Source of the DNA: an uncultured Oscillospiraceae bacterium
GTDB lineage: Bacteria > Bacillota > Clostridia > Oscillospirales > Oscillospiraceae
Reading direction: 5' to 3'
DNA length: 45,397 bases
Assembly: GCA_944387285.1 (NCBI GenBank)
Contig: CALXEH010000010.1
Coordinates: 1 to 45,397 of the forward strand
The notes below the pieces were generated by a model that saw only the letters and a list, made by a program, of their open reading frames with translations, searched no databases and had not been told where the DNA came from. Shown one piece after another: positions 1 through 6,352 of this stretch (position 1 is its first letter; every line of letters starts with the position of its first letter). A program made the translations under genes and the position numbers.

Positions 1-404
1 TCGTCCGACCACTCGTCGATGCCGCCCGTCGCGTGGCCGAGGTATTCGCCGACGAGGGCCGAGGCGGCGTCGAGCCATCCGCCCTGGGTGTAGACCGCGC
101 CGTCGTATACCACGCAGGCTATCATGTCTGCGGTAAAACCGGCATCGGCTTCCGGCAGCTCGATAGCCGGGACGTATACGCCGGAGGCCGCTACCGGGGC
201 CGAGACCGGCGCAGAGCCGCCGGGCAGGGCGTCCGAGACGCCGTAGGGGCGGTAGGTCGCGATGAAGAGCAGAATACAGGCTGCGAGTGCGGCGGCGAGG
301 AAGTATATGCCGCGCCCGCGGCCTTTCTTTTTGTAGTCGGCGGCCTCGTCTATGAAGCGCGGGTTTATGTTTTCGAGGCAGTCCGAGAGCCTGTTGTCAT
401 TCAT
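1..404 (-). CDS. Single-pass membrane protein, probable anti-sigma partner (partial)
   Basis: The reading frame starts at ATG 404-402 and runs out of the window at base 1, so only about the first 134 residues are visible. They show a basic cytoplasmic head of about 32 residues, one membrane segment at about 33-51 (IYFLAAALAACILLFIAT) and an extracytoplasmic part rich in Ala, Pro and Gly. The start overlaps the stop of the ECF sigma gene by four bases (ATGA), so the two are translationally coupled. A one-helix membrane protein coupled to an ECF sigma factor is the usual place for its anti-sigma factor; that role is inferred from position and topology, since I see no classical zinc anti-sigma motif. 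It could also be a regulated surface protein. Confidence 0.75.
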   Translation of the reverse strand, partial: MNDNRLSDCLENINPRFIDEAADYKKKGRGRGIYFLAAALAACILLFIATYRPYGVSDALPGGSAPVSAPVAASGVYVPAIELPEADAGFTADMIACVVYDGAVYTQGGWLDAASALVGEYLGHATGGIDEWSD

Positions 405-961
405 ATTTCGATACCCTCCGAGATGAGCCTGTCCCTGAGCGAGGCGCGGAGCCTGGCGAGCAGGGAGGTGGTTTTGGACTTTGACCAGCCCATGCGGGCG
501 GCGAGGGAGCCGATGGAGTCGAGGTACCAGTAGCGGCGCACGAAGGCGACGCGCTGCTCGCGGCTGAGCGAGGCGAGCCATATGTCGAGGCAGGCGGTGA
601 GCTCTGCGGCTTCCAGGGCGCCCTCGGTGGAGCCGGGCGCGGGGACGCAGTCTGCAAGTTCCTCGATGGCGAGGACGGCCTCGCCGCCGCCGCGCTTGCG
701 GCGTTTGGAGTCGCGCAGGGCGTTGAGGGCGCGGTTGCGGGTGAGCCGGCCCAGGTAGGCGCGCAGGCTCGCGGGCCGCTCGGGCGGGATGCTGTCCCAG
801 AGCCGCAGTAGCGCGTCGCTGACGCACTCCTCGGCGTCCCGGGCGTCGCTGAGTATCCCCGCGGCTATCGCGGAGCAGTAGGGGCCGTATTTTTCGCGTG
901 CTGCGCCCAGCGCGGCCTCGTCGCGCTCGAAGAGCAGGGCTATTATGGCGTTGTCCTCCAC
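401..961 (-). CDS. RNA polymerase sigma factor, ECF subfamily
   Basis: This is a 186-residue ECF-type sigma-70 factor. Region 2 covers roughly residues 20-90 (AREKYGPYC, DAEECVSDALLRLWDSIPP, LTRNRALNALRD) and region 4 roughly 125-180 (SLSREQRVAFVRRYW, then a helix-turn-helix around SIGSLAARMGWSKSKTTSLL). Sigma regions 1 and 3 are absent, as in the ECF family. I chose GTG at 961-959 because AGGAGG lies about seven bases upstream and the protein then begins MEDNAII, like close family members; ATG at 967 would sit almost on the ribosome site, and TTG 988 is less likely. The membrane-protein gene follows with an ATGA overlap. A GCAAC-N17-GTC element upstream may be its own ECF promoter. It is divergent from the RiPP operon, and any link between them is unproven. 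Confidence 0.9.
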   Translation of the reverse strand: MEDNAIIALLFERDEAALGAAREKYGPYCSAIAAGILSDARDAEECVSDALLRLWDSIPPERPASLRAYLGRLTRNRALNALRDSKRRKRGGGEAVLAIEELADCVPAPGSTEGALEAAELTACLDIWLASLSREQRVAFVRRYWYLDSIGSLAARMGWSKSKTTSLLARLRASLRDRLISEGIEI

Positions 962-994
962 AGACATCCCTCCTGAAAGGCCTTTCAACTATAA

Positions 995-1020
995 GGACAC
1001 CAAAACTGCGGGAATGTTGC
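995..1020 (-). promoter_or_regulatory. Candidate ECF-type autoregulatory promoter
   Basis: Read leftward, GCAACATT (1020-1013) and GTCC (998-995) have the '-AAC' and 'GTC' cores of many ECF promoters, with 17 bases between GCAAC and GTC. It lies about 35 bases upstream of the sigma start. The assignment is by analogy; a weak sigma-A -10 (TATAGT) is nearby but has no good -35. Confidence 0.3.
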
Positions 1021-1089
1021 ATAAAGCGAAAAATTTTGCCGCCGCGATGTACGAAGCCAGCGCCCGGGCGTATAAATAGAGGAAAAGCT

Positions 1090-1118
1090 TTGACAAGAGC
1101 GGGAAAGGGTGTTACCCT
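1090..1118 (+). promoter_or_regulatory. Probable sigma-A promoter of the RiPP operon
   Basis: TTGACA at 1090-1095, a 17-base spacer, then TACCCT at 1113-1118. The -35 is perfect and the -10 keeps only the TA...T skeleton, so activity may be weak or helped by a regulator. It lies 19 bases upstream of the chosen maturase start. Confidence 0.4.
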
Positions 1119-1137
1119 CAAAAAAGGAGTGGTGCGT

Positions 1138-2562
1138 GTGCTGTATTTGAGGCTGAAGGAGCAGTACGAGCTGCGCGGCTGGGAGAAGCTGCCCTACGCG
1201 CTGGTGAACAGGCGGGCGCTCTCGCCGGCGTTTATGAAGCGCGCGGAGTTCGACACGCTCAGGCTCTGCAGCGGGCGCGTGGACCTGGACATGGGCATCA
1301 TACCGGCGCAGCAGCGGCAGCTGGCTCTGCGTTTCGAGCAGCTGGGCATAGTGGAGCGCTGCGAGCCGGGCGCGGGCATCGAGCCGTCGCAGGAGTACCG
1401 GCTGTATCCCGCGCGGTATATCCGCACGGCGCACTGGTCGGTGACGGGCCGGTGCAACTACCGCTGCCGGCACTGCTACATGTCCGCGCCGGACGCGAAG
1501 CTGGGCGAGCTCGGCCACGAGAGCGTGATGGAGATAGTGCGGCAGCTGGGCGAGTGCGGCGTGCGCAGCGTGACGCTGACCGGCGGCGAGCCGCTGGTGC
1601 GGCGGGATTTTATGGAGATAGTGGACGCGCTGCTGGAGCGGGGCATAGTTATCCCGACGATCTACTCGAACGGGCGGCTGGTGACGGACGCGCTGCTGGA
1701 CGCGCTGGAGGCGCGGGGCATAAGGCCGGAGTTCAACATGAGCTACGACGGCCCGGGCTATCACGACTGGCTCCGAGGCGTGCCGGGCGCTGAGGGCTAT
1801 GCCGAGGCGGCCTTCCTGCGCTGCCGAGACAGGGGCTTTCCGACGGGCGCGGAGCTGTGCATCTTCGGCGCGAACAAGGGCAGCCTGCGCGAGAGCGTGC
1901 GCCGCCTGGCGGGCTGGGGCTGCCGGAGCCTCAAGGTGAACCCTGTCGGCAACGTGGGCGCCTGGAAGGAGGGCGGCTACGGCCAGGCGATAGATATGCG
2001 TGAGCTCTTCGGGCTGTACCTGGACTACATCCCGCAGTACTATGAGGACGGCCTGCCGCTGACGATACAGCTGGGCGGCTTCTTTTCGGCAAGCCCGAGG
2101 CGTCCGGAGCAGTACGAGATACCGCTCATGCGCCCCTGCGGCGAGCCTGAGTCGAGCTGCATCTGCGGCCACGCGCGGGTGGTGATGTACATTTCAGCGG
2201 AGGGCCGGGCGCTGCCCTGCATGGCGCTGTCCGGCATGGAGCTGCAGAAGGAGTTCCCGCTCATCACGGAGCAGGGCCTGGCAAAATGTCTGAGCGACTC
2301 ACGCTATATGCGCTTTATCGACACGCGCGTGTCAGAGTACCTGGAGCGGAACACGGAGTGCGCGGACTGCGAGTACGCGCATACCTGTGCAGGCGGCTGC
2401 CGGGCCTCGGCGCTGGAGAGCGAGCCTGGGGCGCTGTTCGGCCCGGACCCCTACGCCTGCGAGCTGTTCCGGGGCGGCTGGGCGCCGAAGATCAGGGCCG
2501 CGGCGGAGGCGGCGATAGCAAAGCGGAAAGACCAAGTTCAAATAAAGGAGAATGAGCGATGA
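1138..2562 (+). CDS. Radical SAM/SPASM peptide maturase
   Basis: This 474-residue enzyme probably installs a radical-made crosslink or epimer in the peptide encoded just downstream. Residues 1-95 precede the radical SAM core and may hold the peptide-binding part (RLKEQYELRGWEKLPYALVN). The cluster motif CNYRCRHC gives C106, C110 and C113; the SAM-binding TGGEP is at 148-152. The C-terminal SPASM module has G-x4-C (EGRALPC) and CADCEYAHTCAGGC (C408, C411, C417, C421), then C441, which fits two auxiliary iron-sulfur clusters. The start is GTG 1138 with AGGAG eight bases upstream; the frame stays open farther upstream but without a ribosome site. The stop overlaps the precursor start (ATGA). The family is clear; the exact chemistry (thioether, C-C bond or other) cannot be read from sequence. 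Confidence 0.93.
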   Translation: MLYLRLKEQYELRGWEKLPYALVNRRALSPAFMKRAEFDTLRLCSGRVDLDMGIIPAQQRQLALRFEQLGIVERCEPGAGIEPSQEYRLYPARYIRTAHWSVTGRCNYRCRHCYMSAPDAKLGELGHESVMEIVRQLGECGVRSVTLTGGEPLVRRDFMEIVDALLERGIVIPTIYSNGRLVTDALLDALEARGIRPEFNMSYDGPGYHDWLRGVPGAEGYAEAAFLRCRDRGFPTGAELCIFGANKGSLRESVRRLAGWGCRSLKVNPVGNVGAWKEGGYGQAIDMRELFGLYLDYIPQYYEDGLPLTIQLGGFFSASPRRPEQYEIPLMRPCGEPESSCICGHARVVMYISAEGRALPCMALSGMELQKEFPLITEQGLAKCLSDSRYMRFIDTRVSEYLERNTECADCEYAHTCAGGCRASALESEPGALFGPDPYACELFRGGWAPKIRAAAEAAIAKRKDQVQIKENER

Positions 2563-2981
2563 CAGAAAAATTGAAGGAATTCTACGAGCTTGTGAGCGCC
2601 AAGCCCGAGCTGCGCGAGCGGCTGGAGGGCCTGAACGGCGCCGGCGAGGCGGAGACTGTAGCGGCAGTCATCGCGCTTGCGTCCGAGCTCGGGCTCACGC
2701 TGACGGAGTCGGACTTTGCGGCGGACGTGGTCGAGCTGGATGACGACGAGCTGGGCGCGGTAGCCGGCGGCGCGTATTGCCTGTGCATGAGCGGCGGCAT
2801 CGGCGAAGGGAACCAGGGCGAGGCGAAGACCTGCCCCTGCCCGCTCAACGGCCTGGGAGAGCTTTACCGCAAAGGCGAGGACGGCAGCGTGACCGGCTCC
2901 GTGCGCTGCTGGTGTACGACCGTCGGCAACGGCACGGACGACGGCAGCCTGTTCCCGGACGATTGGGTGCCCAGGTGGTAA
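2559..2981 (+). CDS. Nif11-type RiPP precursor peptide with three CxC motifs
   Basis: This 140-residue peptide has two parts. Residues 1-71 look like a Nif11-family leader: amphipathic N-terminal helix (LKEFYELVSAKPELRERL), the ELGLTLTESDF segment, an acidic ELDDDELGAV stretch and a double-glycine cleavage site AVAGG (G70-G71). The remaining 69 residues form the core, rich in Gly, Cys, Asp and Thr and with all six cysteines in three Cys-x-Cys pairs: C74/C76, C92/C94, C117/C119. The leader contains no Cys. AAAGGAG precedes the start, and ATGA overlaps the maturase stop, so the two are made together. A strong terminator follows, so protease and exporter must be encoded elsewhere. Leader and pairing with a radical SAM enzyme make the RiPP call strong; product structure and activity are unknown. 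Confidence 0.88.
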   Translation: MTEKLKEFYELVSAKPELRERLEGLNGAGEAETVAAVIALASELGLTLTESDFAADVVELDDDELGAVAGGAYCLCMSGGIGEGNQGEAKTCPCPLNGLGELYRKGEDGSVTGSVRCWCTTVGNGTDDGSLFPDDWVPRW

Positions 2982-3005
2982 GGAGCGCCGCGTCGCTATA
3001 AAGAG

Positions 3006-3046
3006 ACATGGGCCGTCCCGCAGAGAGCGGGACGGCCCATGTTTTT
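3006..3046. terminator. Strong bidirectional terminator
   Basis: Perfect 16-bp stem (3006-3021 with 3027-3042), five-base loop, T run on the right and A-rich flank on the left. It ends the RiPP operon and the convergent cca-UDG-DUF2156-GNAT operon. Confidence 0.93.
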
Positions 3047-3076
3047 GCCCCTGTTGAGGCTGCGTGCAAGGCGGCC

Positions 3077-3634
3077 TCAGTCGAAGGTACATTCCCAGCC
3101 GAGCCCGTCCAGGCCGGCGGCAGACAGGCCGGGCCGCGCGAGGGCGTAGAGCCGGGCGGGCGAGTGCTCCGAATGTCCGCCGCAGAGCCGCGCGAATTCG
3201 TACCAGGCCGCGGGGAACTCCACGCCCGCGCCGCCCCTGCGAAACAGCGGCGACATACCCAGCCGGCGCTGATACCAGCCGCAGAGCCCCTCGTCGGCCG
3301 GCAGCGTGGCCGCAACGTCCGCGCCGGCGCCGAAGGCGTCCCCGATGAGCCGCCGCCCTATCGCGGCCGCGAGCCCTCGCCCGCGGAAGCCCGCACGGGT
3401 CGCCATGGCGTAGATGTAGGCGCAGTCGAGGCCCGCAGCGCGCGGCCCGCGCAGGCAGTGGCCCATGGCCGCAAGCCCGCCGTCCACCTCGGCCACCAGG
3501 CAGTATTCGGGCCGCCAGAGCAGCCTGAAATAGGCCCCGACCAGCTCGCCGGGGTCGCCGAACACCTCCTGCCAGAGCTGGGTGAGTGGAAGAATATCCG
3601 ATTCTGCCGAATATCTCAGCCTTATCTCAGACAT
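3077..3634 (-). CDS. GNAT-family N-acetyltransferase
   Basis: This 185-residue protein has a GNAT fold that would transfer an acetyl group from acetyl-CoA to an amine. The acetyl-CoA loop is visible as RAGFRGRGLA at about 80-89 (the R-G-R-G-L-A signature), preceded by the strand AYIYAMAT. The C-terminal half carries YQRRLGM, a common GNAT ending (the aromatic near the CoA thiol). The start is ATG 3634, eight bases inside the preceding DUF2156 gene, so the two are coupled. It is the last gene of the operon that begins with cca. The substrate cannot be predicted. Pairing with DUF2156, itself a GNAT-like fold, suggests a shared target such as a lipid, peptide or aminoacyl acceptor, but this is only context. 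Confidence 0.85.
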   Translation of the reverse strand: MSEIRLRYSAESDILPLTQLWQEVFGDPGELVGAYFRLLWRPEYCLVAEVDGGLAAMGHCLRGPRAAGLDCAYIYAMATRAGFRGRGLAAAIGRRLIGDAFGAGADVAATLPADEGLCGWYQRRLGMSPLFRRGGAGVEFPAAWYEFARLCGGHSEHSPARLYALARPGLSAAGLDGLGWECTFD

Positions 3635-4529
3635 CGGAGCGCTCCCTTGCCGTGTACTTCTTGAGCAGGAATTCGGGGTAATACTCCTGCTTTGCGCTCC
3701 TGAGGTTGTCGAGGCCCATGTCGTCCTCACGGTTGAGATAGACGATCTGCGGGTGCTCGCGCAGTATCTGCCGCGCAAACTCGCGGCAGACCATGGGATA
3801 GGCCCCGGGCATGGAGGCAAAGGCCTTCTCAAAGTGCACATCGAAGGTGTCGGAGGAGATGACCTCGCCCACGGTGAAGCCCGCGAGCTTGCCGTCGGCA
3901 AAGAGGACGCCGCCCTCGAGGCCCAGCTCCTTCCAACGCATGAAACCGCGGATTATGGCCGCGTGCTCGTCGTCCAGGCCCTCGGGCGGGGCCTCGTAGG
4001 AGCCCTGCCACTCGCCCAGCATGCCCATGCACCAGGGCATGAGCTCGGGCGTGAGGGGCTTGAACTCCCAGGAATGTTCCTTTTCAAAGCGGTTGCAGAA
4101 GTTCCGCTTGCCGTGCAGCTTCTTCCCGCCGAAGGTCGAGAGCTTCTCGGCGGAGTAGACGTAGTCAAAGCAGTCGCGATCCTCCGCAAAGACAAATCTG
4201 CCAGGATACGCCAGTTCCAGCAGCTCGCGGTGCTCCTCCGTGACGCCGCGGATGGCGAGGGGATAGCCCCTGTGCGCGGCAAATTCGGTCAGCGCATCGA
4301 CGGCGGGACGCAGGTCGCCCGAGCCGATGGGGAAGGCGAAAAAAGGCATGTCCTCGTACCTGAGCTTGATGAGCAGCCGCCCGTCCACGGCGGCCAGATG
4401 CTGCCTGTAGGCCCCGTCCCACATGTAGATGTTGCCGAAGTTGTAGTCCGCGGAGCGCGAATCCTCAGCCGCAATGAAGGGTGCGGCCCAGGCCCTGTCA
4501 CTGATGGATAATTTCTTAAAATGAAGCAT
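3627..4529 (-). CDS. DUF2156 (phosphatidylglycerol lysyltransferase C-terminal-like) protein
   Basis: This 300-residue soluble protein belongs to the DUF2156 family, related to the catalytic C-terminal domain of MprF. That domain moves an aminoacyl group from aminoacyl-tRNA to phosphatidylglycerol. Family traits include the N-terminal region with NFGNIYMWDGAY, the basic KKLHGKRNFCNRFEKEH segment, and near the end IVYLNREDDMGLDNLRSAKQ followed by YYPEFLLKKY. No membrane segments are seen, so the MprF flippase part is missing, as in many clostridial stand-alone copies. The start is ATG 4529, with AAAGG about ten bases upstream. It lies 22 bases after the UDG gene and overlaps GNAT by eight bases. 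Aminoacyl transfer is a family inference; the acceptor is unknown. Confidence 0.87.
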   Translation of the reverse strand: MLHFKKLSISDRAWAAPFIAAEDSRSADYNFGNIYMWDGAYRQHLAAVDGRLLIKLRYEDMPFFAFPIGSGDLRPAVDALTEFAAHRGYPLAIRGVTEEHRELLELAYPGRFVFAEDRDCFDYVYSAEKLSTFGGKKLHGKRNFCNRFEKEHSWEFKPLTPELMPWCMGMLGEWQGSYEAPPEGLDDEHAAIIRGFMRWKELGLEGGVLFADGKLAGFTVGEVISSDTFDVHFEKAFASMPGAYPMVCREFARQILREHPQIVYLNREDDMGLDNLRSAKQEYYPEFLLKKYTARERSDV

Positions 4530-4551
4530 AAATATGCGCCTTTCGCATCTA

Positions 4552-5118
4552 TCAATATGTGTGCGTGCAGACCGCGCGTATCTCGGCCTGCAGCCGCTTG
4601 AGGTCGTCGAAGGTCTCGGGCCGCTTGCCGGGGTCGCGCAGCAGCGCCGCCGGGTGGTAGAGCGCCATGACACGCCTGCCGTCAACGTCGAACCACTGGC
4701 CGTGCTCGCGGGTTATCTTGAAATCCGGTTTGATGAACTTCATGGCCGAGATCCTGCCGAGGCAGACGATGAGTTTCGGCTGCATGAGCGCGAGCTGCCG
4801 CTGGAGCCAGCCCGCACAGGCTTCCTGCTCGGCGGGCAGGGGGTCGCGGTTCTTGGGCGGGCGGCACTTGACCATGTTCGCAATGTAGACCCGCGTGCGG
4901 TCGAGGTAGATGAGCTCGAGCATGTCGTCGAGCAGCTTGCCGCCCCGGCCCACAAAGGGCTCGCCCTTGAGATCCTCCTGCTCGCCCGGGCCCTCGCCGA
5001 TGAAAAGGACCTCGGCATCCTCGGGCCCCACGCCGAAAACCACGTTGTTCCTCGTCTCGCACAGGCCGCAGGCGCGGCAGGCCAGACACTCGCTTTTGAG
5101 CTTTTCCCAGCTGTCCAT
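4552..5118 (-). CDS. Uracil-DNA glycosylase, family 4 (iron-sulfur type)
   Basis: This 188-residue enzyme removes uracil from DNA after cytosine deamination. Family-4 features are clear: N-terminal CLACRACGLC, with C14 and C17 as likely cluster ligands; the active-site motif FIGEGPGEQEDLKGEPFVG; the KCRPPKNRDP loop and EACAGW, which supply the two remaining Cys ligands; and the C-terminal YHPAALLRDP motif. I chose ATG 5118 because AAAGGTG lies about eight bases upstream and the start overlaps the cca stop by one base (TGATG). An in-frame ATG at 5151 would add MSTSREKGAKL and lie inside cca, which is less likely. It is the second gene of the operon and one of several base-excision or recombination repair genes in the window. 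Confidence 0.95.
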   Translation of the reverse strand: MDSWEKLKSECLACRACGLCETRNNVVFGVGPEDAEVLFIGEGPGEQEDLKGEPFVGRGGKLLDDMLELIYLDRTRVYIANMVKCRPPKNRDPLPAEQEACAGWLQRQLALMQPKLIVCLGRISAMKFIKPDFKITREHGQWFDVDGRRVMALYHPAALLRDPGKRPETFDDLKRLQAEIRAVCTHTY

Positions 5119-6257
5119 CAGTTTTGCACCTTTCTCTCTGCTAGTTGACATAATGTGTTGTAATCATTTATTTCCGGCCGCTCTATTACCAGGTCGAGCA
5201 GCCTGTCGAGCTCTCTGCCGAGCTCGGGGCCGGAGTAGCCCAGGGCGCGCAGCTCGTCTCCGCCGATGGCGAGGCGGGAGAGCTCCCAGCACTCGTCCGA
5301 GCGCAAGACCCGGCGCAGGGCGGGGGTTTTGGGGTAGGCGGCGAGGACTGCGTCCCTGCCGTAGTCGCGCAGCAGGCGTTTCCAGTCCCGGCTGCCCGAG
5401 TTCAGGACGGCGACGGCCGCGCTGTTGAGCCTGACGCTCTCTCTGTCCAACCTGAGCGCGGTTAGCAGTTGCGTGGTTGACGTAATACACCCACTCTGCT
5501 CGAGCCAGGAGCAGAAGTGCGCCAGGCGCGCGTAACGCGGCAACGCGGCGAGAGGGCGCTCTGGGCCGCTCTGCGGCCGGGCCGCGAGGTAGGCGTCGAG
5601 CAGGCCGAGCGAGACGGTCAGCTGCGCGGTGTCGGGCCTGGGGCTGCCGAGGGTCTTCAGCAGCTCGCCGCGCACGCGCTCTGCCGAGAGCGAGGCGGCC
5701 AGGGGCGCGAGTCCGCGTATAGCCTCCATGGTGCCGGGCTCGATGTCGAAGCCGAGCTGGGCGGAGAAGCGCAGGGTGCGCAGCATGCGCAGCGCGTCCT
5801 CGGAGAAGCGGAGCCGGGGCTCGCCGACGCAGCGCAGCAGCCGGCGGCTGAGGTCATCCCGGCCGCCGAAGGGGTCGGTGAGGCGTCCTGCGGCGTCCAT
5901 GGCCATGGCGTTGACGGTGAGGTCGCGCCGGGCGAGGTCGGCCTCGAGCGAGCAGCCGAAGCTGACGCTGTCGGGGCGGCGGTGGTCGGAGTAGCCGCCC
6001 TCCGCGCGGAAGGCGGTGACTTCGACGGGCCGGCCGAAGTCGAGCACGGTGACGGTGCCGTGGCGCAGGCCCGTACAGACGCAGTGCCGGAACAGGCCGA
6101 GCACCTGTTCTGGCAGGGCGGAGGAGGCGACGTCCCAGTCGGAGGGGCGCCTGCCGAGCAGGCTGTCGCGCACGCAGCCGCCGGCCAGGACGGCGATGTG
6201 ACCATTTTGACCGAGCCTGTCCAGGATTTCAAGCACAAATTTCGGCGGCTGTTTCAT
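5118..6257 (-). CDS. cca: CCA tRNA nucleotidyltransferase
   Basis: This 379-residue class II nucleotidyltransferase adds or repairs the 3' CCA of tRNA. Visible motifs: LAGGCVRDSLLG (GG at 26-27) and the catalytic DWD at 40-42, then RRDLTVNAMAMD and DPFGGRDDL, then the FSEDALRMLRTLRFSAQLGF segment of the nucleotide-selecting domain. No HD phosphohydrolase motif is seen in the C-terminal half. The start is ATG 6257 with AGGTG about six bases upstream; an in-frame ATG farther up (6293) is less well placed. Both tRNA genes in this window already encode CCA, so here the enzyme may act mainly in repair or on other tRNAs. The stop overlaps the UDG start by one base. Confidence 0.93.
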   Translation of the reverse strand: MKQPPKFVLEILDRLGQNGHIAVLAGGCVRDSLLGRRPSDWDVASSALPEQVLGLFRHCVCTGLRHGTVTVLDFGRPVEVTAFRAEGGYSDHRRPDSVSFGCSLEADLARRDLTVNAMAMDAAGRLTDPFGGRDDLSRRLLRCVGEPRLRFSEDALRMLRTLRFSAQLGFDIEPGTMEAIRGLAPLAASLSAERVRGELLKTLGSPRPDTAQLTVSLGLLDAYLAARPQSGPERPLAALPRYARLAHFCSWLEQSGCITSTTQLLTALRLDRESVRLNSAAVAVLNSGSRDWKRLLRDYGRDAVLAAYPKTPALRRVLRSDECWELSRLAIGGDELRALGYSGPELGRELDRLLDLVIERPEINDYNTLCQLAERKVQN

Positions 6258-6277
6258 CGTAGCACCTGTTTTAATCC

Positions 6278-6306
6278 TTGTATTGTTAAGCATAATGTAT
6301 TATAAT
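6278..6306 (+). promoter_or_regulatory. Probable murC promoter
   Basis: TTGTAT at 6278-6283, 17-base spacer, perfect TATAAT at 6301-6306. It overlaps the leftward cca promoter, so the two divergent genes share this 95-base interval. Confidence 0.55.
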
Positions 6307-6322
6307 CGCAGGGAAATGACAA
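6294..6322 (-). promoter_or_regulatory. Probable cca operon promoter
   Basis: On the minus strand, TTGTCA (6322-6317), 17 bases, TACATT (6299-6294). It interleaves with the divergent murC promoter, so polymerase binding at one would block the other. Confidence 0.45.
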
Positions 6323-6352
6323 GATTAATTTTTTCGGGGACTTGGAGCATAT

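Noticed and set aside
985..2172. Open frame of 395 codons on the minus strand opposite the maturase
   Set aside because: Arg/Ala/His-rich shadow with no recognisable domain; the maturase frame has clear motifs.
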